Part shown: piece by piece, positions 41,401-55,030 of the stretch
Layout of the letters: the number at the start of each line of letters is the position of its first letter
Numbering within the stretch: the first letter of the stretch is position 1
DNA from: Liolophura sinensis
Lineage: Eukaryota; Mollusca; Polyplacophora; Chitonida; Chitonidae
DNA length: 64,000 nt
Reading direction: 5' to 3'
Assembly (NCBI RefSeq): GCF_032854445.1
Contig: NW_027017958.1
Location: forward strand, 310,001-374,000
Position numbers and translations under genes: made by a program
Notes under the pieces: model-generated
Database searches by the model: none
Seen by the model: only the letters and a program-made list of their open reading frames with translations
Told to the model about the DNA's origin: nothing

Positions 41401-44400
41401 TAAAAACATCATCAGTTACAACGTGGACATTGTAATCAGTGTAAAACCATGCTCAGTTGCAAAATGGACATTGTAATCATTACATTAGCATGTTCAGTTA
41501 CAAGATGAACATTGTAATCATTATAATATCATGCTCAGTTGCAAGATGAAGATTGTAATCGAGATAATAGCATGTTCAGTTACAAGATGAACATTGTAAT
41601 CATTGTAATAGCATGTTCAGTTACAAAGTGAACATTGTAATTAGTATACAAGCATGCTCAGTTGCAAAATGGACATTGTAATCATTACAATAGCATATTC
41701 AGTTACAAGATGAACATTGTAATCATTATAATAATGTTCTCCGTTACAAGGTGAACATTGGAATCATTACAATAGCGTGCTCAGTTACAAGATGATCATT
41801 GTAATCATTAAAAAAACATGCCCAGTTACAAGATGAACATTGTAAAAGGTATAATATCATGTTCAGTTACGAAGTGAACATTGTAATCATTACAAAAGCA
41901 TGCTCAGTTGCATGATAAACATTGTAATCATTAAAATATCATTTTCAGTTAAAAGATGAAGATTGTAATCGACATAATAGCATGTTCAGTTACAAGATAA
42001 ACATTGTAATCATTGTAATAGCATGTTCAGTTACAAAGTAAACATTGTAATTATTATATTAGCGTCAACTGTTACAAAATCATCATTGTAATCAATATAA
42101 TAGTATGCTCAGTTACAAAATGAATATTGCAATTATTATATTAGCATATTTCATTACAAGATGAACATTGTAATCATTATTATAGCATATGTAGTTACAA
42201 GATAAACATTGTAATCATTTTAAAAACATCATCAGTTACAAGGTGAACATTGTAATCAGTATAAAAGCATACTCAGTTGCAAAATGGACATTGTAATCAT
42301 TATAATCATATTCACTTACAAGATGAATATTGTAATCATTATAATAACATCATCAGTTACAAAATAAACATTGTATTCATTATATTAGCACGTTCAATTA
42401 CAAGATGAACATTGTAATCATTATAAACAGCATGTTCAGTTGCAAGGTGAACATTGTAATCATTATAAAAACATGCTCAGTTACAAGATGAACATTGTAA
42501 TCATTATAATAGCATGTTCAGTTACAAGGTGGACATTGTAATCAGTATAAAAGCATGCTCAGTTGCAAAATGGACATTCTAATCATTACATTAGCATATT
42601 CACTTACAAGATGAACATTGTAATTATTATAATAACATCATCAGTTACAAAATGAACATTGTATTCATTATATTAGCACGTTGAACTACAAGATGAACAT
42701 TGTAATCATTATAATATCATGCTCAGTTTCAAGATGAAGATTGTAATCGACATAATAGCATGTTCAGTTACAAGATGAACATTGTAATAATTGTAATAGC
42801 ATGTTCAGTTACAAAGTGAACATTGTAATCCTTATAATTGCATGTTCAGTTACAAGATGAACATTGTAATCATTATAAAAACATCATCAGTTGCAAGGTC
42901 AACATTGTTATCAGTATACAAGCATGCTCAGTTGCAAAATGCACAGTGTAATCATTACAATAGCATATTCAGTTACATGATGAACATTGTAATCATTATA
43001 ATAATGTGCTCAGTTACAAGGTGAACATTGTAATCATTACAAAAGAGTGCTCAGTTACAAGATGAACATTGTAATCATTATAAAAACATCATCAGTTACA
43101 AGGTGAACATTGTAATCAGTATAAAAGCATGCTCAGTTGCAAAATGGACATTGTAATCATTACATTAGCATATTCACTTACAAGATGAATATTGTAATCA
43201 TTATAATAACATCATCAGTTACAAAATAAACATTGTATTCATTATATTAGCACGTTCAATTACAAGATGAACATTGTAATCATTATAAAAGCATGTTTAG
43301 TTGCAAGGTGAACATTGTAATCATTATAAAAACATGCTCAGTTACAAGATTAACATTGAAGTCATTATAATAGCATGTTCAGTTACAAGGTGGACATTGT
43401 AATCAGTATAAAAGCATGCTCAGTTGGAGAATGGACATTATAATTATTACATTAGCATATTCAGTTACAAGATGAATATTGTAATCATTATAATAACATC
43501 ATCAGTTACAAAATGAACATTGTATTCATTATATTAGCACGTTCAATTACAAGATGATCATTGTAATCATTATAATATCATGCTCAGTTGCAAGATGAAT
43601 ATTGTAATCGACATAATAGCATGTTCAGTTACAAGATGAACATTATAATCATTGTAATAGCATGTTCAGTTACAAAGTGAACATTGTAATCCTTATAATT
43701 GCATGTTCAGTTACCAGATGAACATTGTAATCATTATAAAAACATCATCAGTTGCAAGGTGAACATTGTAATCAGTATACAAGCATGCTCAGTTGCAAAA
43801 TGGACATTGTAATCATTACAATAGCATATTCAGGTACAAGATGATGTTGTAATCATTATAATAATGTGCTCAGTTACAAGGTGGACATTGTAATCATTAC
43901 AATATCGTGCTCAGTTACAATATGAACATTGTAATAATTTAATAGCGTGTTCAGTTACAAAATGAACATTGAAACCATTATAAGAGAATGTTCAGTGCCA
44001 AGATAAACATTGCAATCATTATAATAGCATATTCAGTTACAAGATGAACATTATAATAACCTAATACTGTGTTCAGTTACAAAATGAACATTAAAATTGT
44101 GATAATAGCACGTTCAGTGACAAGGTGAACATTTAAATCATTATAATAGCATGCTCAGTTACAAGGTGAACATTGTAATCATTATAATAGCGTCAACTGT
44201 TACAAAATCATCATTGTAATCAATATAAAAGCATGCCTAGTTACAAAATGAATATTGCAATTATTATATTAGCATATTTCATTACAAGATGAACATTGTA
44301 ATCATTATTATAGCATATGTAGTTATAAGATGAGCATTGTAATCAGTATAAAAGCATGTTCTGTTGCAAAATGAACATTGTAATCATTATTTTAGCATGT

Positions 44401-44479
44401 TCAGTTACAAGATGAACATTGTAATCATAATAACAGCATGGTCAGTTACAAGATGAACACTGTAATCATTGTAATAGCA

Positions 44480-44530
44480 TGCTCAGTTACAAGATGAACA
44501 TTGTAATCATTATAATAATGTGCTCCGTTA
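44480..44530 (+). other. Loop-back junction in U6 (2,784 bp)
   Basis: At about 44,490 the canonical ATCAGTATTATAGC is replaced by ATCATTATAATAATGTG and the CTCCG monomer, returning to a point 2,784 bp earlier (41739 to 44523). The jump is close to the 2,783-bp spacing of the two old internal blocks of the HOR, so pairing between those related segments is a possible cause. Confidence 0.87.
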
Positions 44531-44939
44531 CAAGGTGAACATTGGAACCATTACAATAGCGTGCTCAGTTACAAGATGATCATTGTAATCATTAAAAAAA
44601 CATGCCCAGTTACAAGATGAACATTGTAAAAAGTATAATATCATGTTCAGTTACGAAGTGAACATTGTAATCATTATAAAAGCATGCTCAGTTGCATGAT
44701 AAACATTGTAATCATTAAAATATCATTTTCAGTTAAAAGATGAAGATTGTAATCGACATAATAGCATGTTCAGTTACAAGATAAACATTGTAATCATTGT
44801 AATAGCAAGTTCAGTTACAAAGTAAACATTGTAATTTTTATATTAGCGTCAACCGTTACAAAATCATCATTGTAATCAATATAATAGTATGCTCAGTTAC
44901 AAAATGAATATTGCAATTATTATATTAGCATATTTCATT

Positions 44940-45760
44940 ACAAGATGAACATTGTAATCATTATTATAGCATATGTAGTTACAAGATAAACATTGTAATC
45001 ATTTTAAAAACATCATCAGTTACAAGGTGAACATTGTAATCAGTATAAAAGCATACTCAGTTGCAAAATGGACATTGTAATCATTATAATCATATTCACT
45101 TACAAGATGAATATTGTAATCATTATAATAACATCATCAGTTACAAAATAAACATTGTATTCATTATATTAGCACGTTCAATTACAAGATGAACATTGTA
45201 ATCATTATAAACAGCATGTTCAGTTGCAAGGTGAACATTGTAATCATTATAAAAACATGCTCAGTTACAAGATGAACATTGTAATCATTATAATAGCATG
45301 TTCAGTTACAAGGTGGACATTGTAATCATTATTATAGCATATGTAGTTACAAGATAAACATTGTAATCATTTTAAAAACATCATCAGTTACAAGGTGAAC
45401 ATTGTAATCAGTATAAAAGCATACTCAGTTGCAAAATGGACATTGTAATCATTATAATCATATTCACTTACAAGATGAATATTGTAATCATTATAATAAC
45501 ATCATCAGTTACAAAATAAACATTGTATTCATTATATTAGCACGTTCAATTACAAGATGAACATTGTAATCATTATAAACAGCATGTTCAGTTGCAAGGT
45601 GAACATTGTAATCCTTATAAAAACATGCTCAGTTACAAAATGAACATTGTAATCATTATAATAGCATGTTCAGTTACAAGGTGGACATTGTAATCATTAT
45701 TATAGCATATGTAGTTACAAGATAAACATTGTAATCATTTTAAAAACATCATCAGTTACA
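44940..45760 (+). repeat. Triplicated 368-bp block in U6, third copy truncated
   Basis: The GTAGTTACAA landmark is at 44975, 45343 and 45711, spaced 368 bp. The third copy is cut short: after ACATCATCAGTTACAAGG it passes directly to TGGACATTGTAATCAG, a loss of 286 bp (seven monomers). The array matches the U5 triplication at an offset of 10,396 bp before, and 10,110 bp after, this loss. Confidence 0.88.
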
Positions 45761-46319
45761 AGGTGGACATTGTAATCAGTATAAAAGCATGCTCAGTTGC
45801 AAAATGGACATTGTAATCATTACATTAGCATATTCACTTACAAGATGAACATTGTAATTATTATAATAACATCATCAGTTACAAAATGAACATTGTATTT
45901 ATTATATTAGCACGTTAAACTACAAGATGAACATTGTAATCATTATAATATCATGCTCAGTTTCAAGATGAAGATTGTAATCGACATAATAGCATGTTCA
46001 GTTACAAGATGAACATTGTAATCATTGTAATAGCATGTTCAGTTACAAAGTGAACATTGTAATCCTTATAATTGCATGTTCAGTTACAAGATGAACATTG
46101 TAATCATTATAAAAACATCATCAGTTGCAAGGTCAACATTGTTATCAGTATACAAGCATGCTCAGTTGCAAAATGGACAGTGTAATCATTACAATAGCAT
46201 ATTCAGTTACATGATGAACATTGTAATCATTATAATAATGTGCTCAGTTACAAGGTGAACATTGTAATCATTACAATAGCGTGCTCAGTTACAAGATGAA
46301 CATTGTAATCATTATAAAA

Positions 46320-46401
46320 ACATCATCAGTTACAAGGTGAACATTGTAATCATTATAAAAACATCATCAGTTACAAGGTGAACATTGTAATCAGTATAAA
46401 A
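46320..46401 (+). repeat. Single extra 41-bp monomer in U6
   Basis: The same doubled ACATCATCAG monomer as at 36210 (46320-46360 and 46361-46401). Sharing this, the 368-bp triplication and the AGGTCAACATTG change shows that the second passes of U5 and U6 come from one ancestral rearranged segment. Confidence 0.88.
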
Positions 46402-47404
46402 GCATGCTCAGTTGCAAAATGGACATTGTAATCATTACATTAGCATATTCACTTACAAGATGAATATTGTAATCATTATAATAACATCATCAGTTACAAA
46501 ATAAACATTGTATTCATTATATTAGCACGTTCAATTACAAGATGAACATTGTAATCATTATAAAAGCATGTTTAGTTGCAAGGTGAACATTGTAATCATT
46601 ATAAAAACATGCTCAGTTACAAGATTAACATTGAAGTCATTATAATAGCATGTTCAGTTACAAGGTGGACATTGTAATCAGTATAAAAGCATGCTCAGTT
46701 GGAGAATGGACATTGTAATTATTACATTAGCATATTCAGTTACAAGATGAATATTGTAATCATTATAATAACATCATCAGTTACAAAATGAACATTGTAT
46801 TCATTATATTAGCACGTTCAATTACAAGATGATCATTGTAATCATTATAATATCATGCTCAGTTGCAAGATGAATATTGTAATCGACATAATAGCATGTT
46901 CAGTTAAAAGATGAACATTGTAATCATTGTAATAGCATGTTCAGTTACAAAGTGAACATTGTAATCCTTATAATTGCATGTTCAGTTACCAGATGAACAT
47001 TGTAATCATTATAAAAACATCATCAGTTGCAAGGTGAACATTGTAATCAGTATACAAGCATGCTCAGTTGCAAAATGGACATTGTAATCATTACAATAGC
47101 ATATTCAGGTACAAGATGATGTTGTAATCATTATAATAATGTGCTCAGTTACAAGGTGAACATTGTAATCATTACAATATCGTGCTCAGTTACAATATGA
47201 ACATTGTAATAATTTAATAGCGTGTTCAGTTACAAAATAAACATTGAAACCATTATAAGAGAATGTTCAGTGCCAAGATAAACATTGCAATCATTATAAT
47301 AGCATATTCAGTTACAAGATGAACATTATAATAACCTAATACTGTGTTCAGTTACAAAATGAACATTAAAATTGTGATAATAGCACGTTCAGTGACAAGG
47401 TGAA

Positions 47405-47435
47405 CATTTAAATCATTATAATAGCATGTTCAGTT
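47405..47435 (+). other. Junction into the divergent U4-type segment
   Basis: GGTGAACATTTAAATCATT, normally followed by AGCATGCTCAGTTACAAGG, is here followed by AGCATGTTCAGTTACAAC and the divergent monomers of U4. From 47428 the sequence follows 26348 onward. The breakpoint lies in consensus-like sequence and cannot be fixed more exactly. Confidence 0.85.
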
Positions 47436-50400
47436 ACAACATGAACATTGTAATCATTATAATAGCATGCTCAATTACAAGATGAACATTGTAATCAGTA
47501 AAATAGCATGCTCAGTTACAAAATTAAAATTGTAATCATTATACTAGTATGCTCAATTACAAGATGAACATTGTAATAATTATAATAGCTTGCTCAAATA
47601 CGAGATGAGCAATGTAATTATTATAATAGCATGCTCAATTAAAAGAAAAAAATTGTAATCAGTATAATAGCATGCTCAGTTACAAAATGAACATTGTAAT
47701 CATTATACTAGTTTGCCCAGTTACAAGATGAACATTGTTATCAGTATAATGGCATGTTCAGTTACAACATGAACATTGTAATCATTATAATAGCATGTTC
47801 AGTTACAAGATGAACATTGTAATCAGTATAATAGCATGCTCAGTTACAAAATTAATATTGTAATCATTATAATAGCGTCAACGGTTACAAAATCATCATT
47901 GTAATCAATATAATAGCATGCTCAGTTACAAAATTAATATTGCAGTTACTATATTAGCATATTTCATTACAAGATGAACATTGTAATCAGTATTATAGCA
48001 TATGTAGTTACAAGATGAACATTGTAATCATTATAAAAACATCATCAGTGACAAGGTGAACATTGTAATCAGTATAAAAGCATTGTCAGTTGCAAAATGG
48101 ACATTGTAATCATTACATTAGCATATTAACTTACAAGATGAATATTGTAATCATTATAATAACATCATCAGTTACAAAAAAACATTGTATTCATTATATT
48201 AGCACGTTCAATTACAAGATGAACATTGTAATCATTATAAAAGCATGTTCAGTTACAAGGTGAACATTGTAATCATTATAAAAACATGCTCAGTTACTAG
48301 ATGAACAATTAAATCATTATAATAGCATGTTCAGTTACAAGGTGGACATTTTAATCAGTATAAAAGCATGCTCAGTTGCAAAATGGACATTGTAATCATT
48401 ACATTAGCATATTCAGTTACAAGATGAATATTGTAACATTATAATAACATCATCAGTTACAAAATGAACATTGTATTTATTATATTAGCACGTTCAATTG
48501 CAAGATGAACATTGTAATCATTATAATATCATGCTCAGTTGCAAGATGAAGATTGTAATCGACATAATAGCATGTTCAGTTACAAGATGAACATTGTAAT
48601 CATTGTAATAGCATGTTCAGTTACAAAGTGAACATTGTAATCCTTATAATTGTATGTTCAGTTACAAGATGAACATTGTAATCATAATAACAGCATGGTC
48701 AGTTACAAGATGAACACTGTAATCATTGTAATAGCATGCTCAGTTACAAGATGAACATTGTAATCAGTATTATAGCATATTCGGTTACAGGATGAACATT
48801 GCAATAACCTAATACCGTGTTCAGTTACAAAATGAACATTAAAACTATTATAATATCACTTTCAGTGACATGGTGAACATTGTAATCATTATAATAGCAT
48901 GTTCAGTTACGAGGTGATTATTGTAATTACTAGAATAGCACGTTCAGTTACAAGACACCCTTTGTAATTATTATAATAGCATCTTCAGTTACAAGATAAA
49001 CATTGTAATCATTATATTAGCACGTTTAGTTGAAACGTGAGGATTGTAATTGATATAATAGCATGTTCAGTTACAAGATAAATATTTTAGTTATTGTAAT
49101 GGCATGTTCATTTACAAGGTGAACATTGTAATCATTATAATAACATGTTTACTTACAAGATGATCATTGTAATCATCATATTAGGACGTTCAGTTACAAG
49201 ATGAACATTGTAATTATTATAAAAGCATGTTCACTTACTAAATGAACATTGTAATTATTATAATATCATGCTTAGTTACAAGATGAACATTGTTATCAGT
49301 ATAATAGCATGTTCAGTAACAACATAAACATTGTAATCATTATAATAGCATGCTCAATTACAAGATGAACATTGTAATCAGTATAATAGCATGCTCAGTT
49401 ACAAAATTAACAATGTAATCATTATACTAGTATGCTCAGTTACAAGATGAACATTGTAATCATTATAATAACATGTTCAGTTACCAGAGAGAACGACGTT
49501 AAGACCCAAGCACTCACTCAGTTACCAGATGAACATTGTAATCAGTATATTAGGATGTTCAGTTACAAGATGAACATTGTAATCAATATAATAGCATATT
49601 CAGTTACAAAGTGAACATTGTAATCGACATAATAGCATGTTTAGTTACAAAATGAACATTGTAATCATTATACTAGTATGCCCAGTTACAAGATGAACAT
49701 TGTTATCAGTATAATGGCATGTTCAGTTACAACATGAACATTGTAATCATTATAATAGCATGTTCAGTTACAAGATGAACATTGTAATCAGTATAATAGC
49801 ATGCTCAGTTACAAAATTAATATTGTAATCATTATAATAGCGTCAACGGTTACAAAATCATCATTGTAATCAATATAATAGCATGCTCAGTTACAAAATT
49901 AATATTGCAGTTACTATATTAGCATATTTCATTACAAGATGAACATTGTAATCAGTATTATAGCATATGTAGTTACAAGATGAACATTGTAATCATTATA
50001 AAAACATCATCAGTGACAAGGTGAACATTGTAATCAGTATAAAAGCATTGTCAGTTGCAAAATGGACATTGTAATCATTACATTAGCATATTAACTTACA
50101 AGATGAATATTGTAATCATTATAATAACATCATCAGTTACAAACAAACATTGTATTCATTATATTAGCACGTTCAATTACAAGATGAACATTGTAATCAT
50201 TATAAAAGCATGTTCAGTTACAAGGTGAACATTGTAATCATTATAAAAACATGCTCAGTTACTAGATGAACATTTAAATCATTATAATAGCATGTTCAGT
50301 TACAAGGTGGACATTTTAATCAGTATAAAAGCATGCTCAGTTGCAAAATGGACATTGTAATCATTACATTAGCATATTCAGTTACAAGATGAATATTGTA

Positions 50401-53400
50401 ACATTATAATAACATCATCAGTTACAAAATGAACATTGTATTCATTATATTAGCACGTTCAATTACAAGATGAACATTGTAATCATTATAATATCATGCT
50501 CAGTTGCAAGATGAAGATTGTAATCGACATAATAGCATGTTCAGTTACAAGATGAACATTGTAATCATTGTAATAGCATGTTCAGTTACAAAGTGAACAT
50601 TGTAATCGACATAATAGCATGTTTAGTTACAAGATGAACATTGTAATCATTGTAATAGCATGTTCAGTTACAAAGTGAACATTGTAATCAACATAATAGC
50701 ATGTTCAGTTACAAGATGAACATTGTAATCATTATAAAAACATCATCAGTTGCAAGGTGAACATTGTAATTAGAATACAAGCATGCTCAGTTGCAAAATG
50801 GACATTGTAATCATTACAATAGCATATTTAGGTACAAGATGAACATTGTAATCATTATAATAATGTGCTCAGTTACAAGGTGAACATTGTAATCATTACA
50901 ATAGGGTGCTCAGTTACAATATGAACATTGTAATTATTATAATAGCATGTTCAGTTACAGGATGAACATTGTAATAATTTAATAGCGTGTTCAGTTACAA
51001 AATGAACATTGAAACCATTATAAGAGAATGTTCAGTGCCAAGATAAACATTGCAATCATTATAATAGCATATTCAGTTACAAGATGAACATTATAATAAC
51101 CTAATACTGTGTTCAGTTACAAAATGAACATTAAAATTGTTATAATAGCACGTTCAGTGACAAGGTGAACATTTAAATCATTATAATAGCATGCTCAGTT
51201 ACAAGGTGAACATTGTAATCATTATAATAGCGTCAACCGTTACAAAATCATCATTATAATCAATATAATAGCATGCCTAGTTGCAAAATGAATATTGCAA
51301 TCATTATATTAGCATATTTCATTACAAGATGAACATTGTAATCATTATTATAGCATATGTAGTTATAAGATGAGCATTGTAATCAGTATAAAAGCATGTT
51401 CTGTTGCAAAATGAACATTGTAATCATTATTTTAGCATGTTCAGTTACAAGATGAACATTGTAATCATAATAACAGCATGGTCAGTTACAAGACGAACAC
51501 TGTAATCATTGTAATAGCATGTTCAGTTACTAGATTACCATTGTAATAATTTAATAGCGTGTTCAGTTACAAAATGAACATTGAAATCATTATAATAGAA
51601 TGTTCATTGGCAAGATGAACATTGTAATCATTATAATAGCATATTCAGTTACAAGATGAACATTATAATAACCTAATACCGTGTTCATTTACAAAATGAA
51701 CATTAAAATTATTAAAATAGCACGTTCAGTGACAAAATGATCATTAAAATTATTATAATAGCATGCTCAGTTACAAGGTGAACATTGTAATCATTATAAT
51801 AGCGTCAACGGTTACAAGATGAACATTGTAAAAGTTAAAATAGCGTGTTCAGATACAAAATGAACATTGAAATCATTATAATAGAATGTTCAGTGGCAAG
51901 ATAAACATTGTAATCATTATAATAGCATATTCAGTTACAAGATGAACATTATAATAACCTAATACCGTGTTCATTTACAAAATGAACATTAAAATTATTA
52001 AAATAGCACGTTCAGTGACAAAATGATCATTAAAATTATTATAATAGCATGCTCAGTTACAAGGTGAACATTGTAATCATTATAATAGCGTCAACGGTTA
52101 CAAGATGAACATTGTAAAAGTTAAAATAGCATGTTCAGTTACGAAGTGAACATTATAATCATTATAATAGCATGCTCAGTTGCAAGATAAACATTGTAAT
52201 CATTATAATATCATTTTCAGTTACAAGATGAAAATTGTAATCGACATAATAGCATGTTTAGTTGCATGATGAACATTGTAATCATTGTAATAGCATGTTC
52301 AGTTACAAAGTAAACATTGTAATCATTATAATAGCCTTAACGGTTACAAAATCATCATTGTAATCAATATAATAGCATGCACAGTTACAAAATGAATATT
52401 GCAATCATTATATTAGCATATTTCATAACAAGATGAACATTGTAATCATTATTATAGCAGATGTAGTTACAAGATGAACACTGTAATCATTATAAAAACA
52501 TCATCAGTTACAAGGTGGACATTGTAATCAGTGTAAAACCATGCTCAGTTGCAAAATGGACATTGTAATCATTACATTAGCATGTTCAGTTACAAGATGA
52601 ACATTGTAATCATTATAATATCATGCTCAGTTGCAAGATGAAGATTGTAATCGAGATAATAGCATGTTCAGTTACAAGATGAACATTGTAATCATTGTAA
52701 TAGCATGTTCAGTTACAAAGTGAACATTGTAATTAGTATACAAGCATGCTCAGTTGCAAAATGGACATTGTAATCATTACAATAGCATATTCAGTTACAA
52801 GATGAACATTGTAATCATTATAATAATGTGCTCCGTTACAAGGTGAACATTGGAATCATTACAATAGCGTGCTCAGTTACAAGATGATCATTGTAATCAT
52901 TAAAAAAACATGCCCAGTTACAAGATGAACATTGTAAAAGGTATAATATCATGTTCAGTTACGAAGTGAACATTGTAATCATTACAAAAGCATGCTCAGT
53001 TGCATGATAAACATTGTAATCATTAAAATATCATTTTCAGTTAAAAGATGAAGATTGTAATCGACATAATAGCATGTTCAGTTACAAGATAAACATTGTA
53101 ATCATTGTAATAGCATGTTCAGTTACAAAGTAAACATTGTAATTATTATATTAGCGTCAACTGTTACAAAATCATCATTGTAATCAATATAATAGTATGC
53201 TCAGTTACAAAATGAATATTGCAATTATTATATTAGCATATTTCATTACAAGATGAACATTGTAATCATTATTATAGCATATGTAGTTACAAGATAAACA
53301 TTGTAATCATTTTAAAAACATCATCAGTTACAAGGTGAACATTGTAATCAGTATAAAAGCATACTCAGTTGCAAAATGGACATTGTAATCATTATAATCA

Positions 53401-55030
53401 TATTCACTTACAAGATGAATATTGTAATCATTATAATAACATCATCAGTTACAAAATAAACATTGTATTCATTATATTAGCACGTTCAATTACAAGATGA
53501 ACATTGTAATCATTATAAACAGCATGTTCAGTTGCAAGGTGAACATTGTAATCATTATAAAAACATGCTCAGTTACAAGATGAACATTGTAATCATTATA
53601 ATAGCATGTTCAGTTACAAGGTGGACATTGTAATCAGTATAAAAGCATGCTCAGTTGCAAAATGGACATTGTAATCATTACATTAGCATATTCACTTAAA
53701 AGATGAACATTGTAATTATTATAATAACATCATCAGTTACAAAATGAACATTGTATTCATTATATTAGCACGTTAAACTACAAGATGAACATTGTAATCA
53801 TTATAATATCATGCTCAGTTTCAAGATGAAGATTGTAATCGACATAATAGCATGTTCAGTTACAAGATGAACATTGTAATCATTGTAATAGCATGTTCAG
53901 TTACAAAGTGAACATTGTAATCCTTATAATTGCATGTTCAGTTACAAGATGAACATTGTAATCATTATAAAATCATCATCAGTTGCAAGGTGAACATTGT
54001 TATCAGTATACAAGCATGCTCAGTTGCAAAATGGACAGTGTAATCATTACAATAGCATATTCAGTTACATGATGAACATTGTAATCATTATAATAATGTG
54101 CTCAGTTACAAGGTGAACATTGTAATCATTACAATAGAGTGCTCAGTTACAAGATGAACATTGTAATCATTATAAAAACATCATCAGTTACAAGGTGAAC
54201 ATTGTAATCAGTATAAAAGCATGCTCAGTTGCAAAATGGACATTGTAATCATTACATTAGCATATTCACTTACAAGATGAATATTGTAATCATTATAATA
54301 ACATCATCAGTTACAAAATAAACATTGTATTCATTATATTAGCACGTTCAATTACAAGATGAACATTGTAATCATTATAAAAGCATGTTTAGTTGCAAGG
54401 TGAACATTGTAATCATTATAAAAACATGCTCAGTTACAAGATTAACATTGAAGTCATTATAATAGCATGTTCAGTTACAAGGTGGACATTGTAATCAGTA
54501 TAAAAGCATGCTCAGTTGGAGAATGGACATTATAATTATTACATTAGCATATTCAGTTACAAGATGAATATTGTAATCATTATAATAACATCATCAGTTA
54601 CAAAATGAACATTGTATTCATTATATTAGCACGTTCAATTACAAGATGATCATTGTAATCATTATAATATCATGCTCAGTTGCAAGATGAATATTGTAAT
54701 CGACATAATAGCATGTTCAGTTACAAGATGAACATTGTAATCATTGTAATAGCATGTTCAGTTACAAAGTGAACATTGTAATCCTTATAATTGCATGTTC
54801 AGTTACCAGATGAACATTGTAATCATTATAAAAACATCATCAGTTGCAAGGTGAACATTGTAATCAGTATACAAGCATGCTCAGTTGCAAAATGGACATT
54901 GTAATCATTACAATAGCATATTCAGGTACAAGATGATGTTGTAATCATTATAATAATGTGCTCAGTTACAAGGTGAACATTGTAATCATTACAATATCGT
55001 GCTCAGTTACAATATGAACATTGTAATAAT
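47428..55030 (+). repeat. Segmental duplication of 26348-33950 (offset 21,080 bp)
   Basis: Landmarks keep an exact 21,080-bp offset: GTTCAGTTACAAC 26348/47428, marker core 28408/49488, ATCAACATAAT 29606/50686, GACGAACAC 30412/51492. They include the composite U4 junction, which must have been copied as a unit. The first 5 kb share private variants; beyond about 32 kb U5 has its own changes (CATCACTTAC near 32232, TCATTTGC near 32571), so the shared ancestry may end earlier than the shared order. Confidence 0.85.
49488..49518 (+). other. Once-per-HOR marker core, U7
   Basis: Identical core, exactly 21,080 bp after the U5 core and with the same following-monomer variant (ATCAGTATATTAGG). Confidence 0.9.

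Larger units (their letters stand above)
38396..49487 (+). repeat. HOR unit U6, expanded copy of 11,092 bp
   Basis: The longest marker-to-marker interval. It is canonical to about 44,490, then loops back 2,784 bp (CTCCG landmark at 41739, with a G-to-T change just before it, and again at 44523). The second pass has the 368-bp block three times, the third copy short by 286 bp, and the extra monomer at 46320-46401. At about 47,418 it jumps into a copy of U4's divergent segment and follows it to the next core. Excess over canonical is 2,784 + 491 + 982 = 4,257 bp. Confidence 0.92.

Noticed and set aside
35966-46258. Three similar 60-codon open frames at 35966, 42842 and 46076
   Set aside because: Each results from one G-to-C change (36024, 42900, 46134) turning the usual in-frame TGA of AAGGTGAAC into TCA. 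Sister units keep the stop. The encoded peptide is translated satellite.
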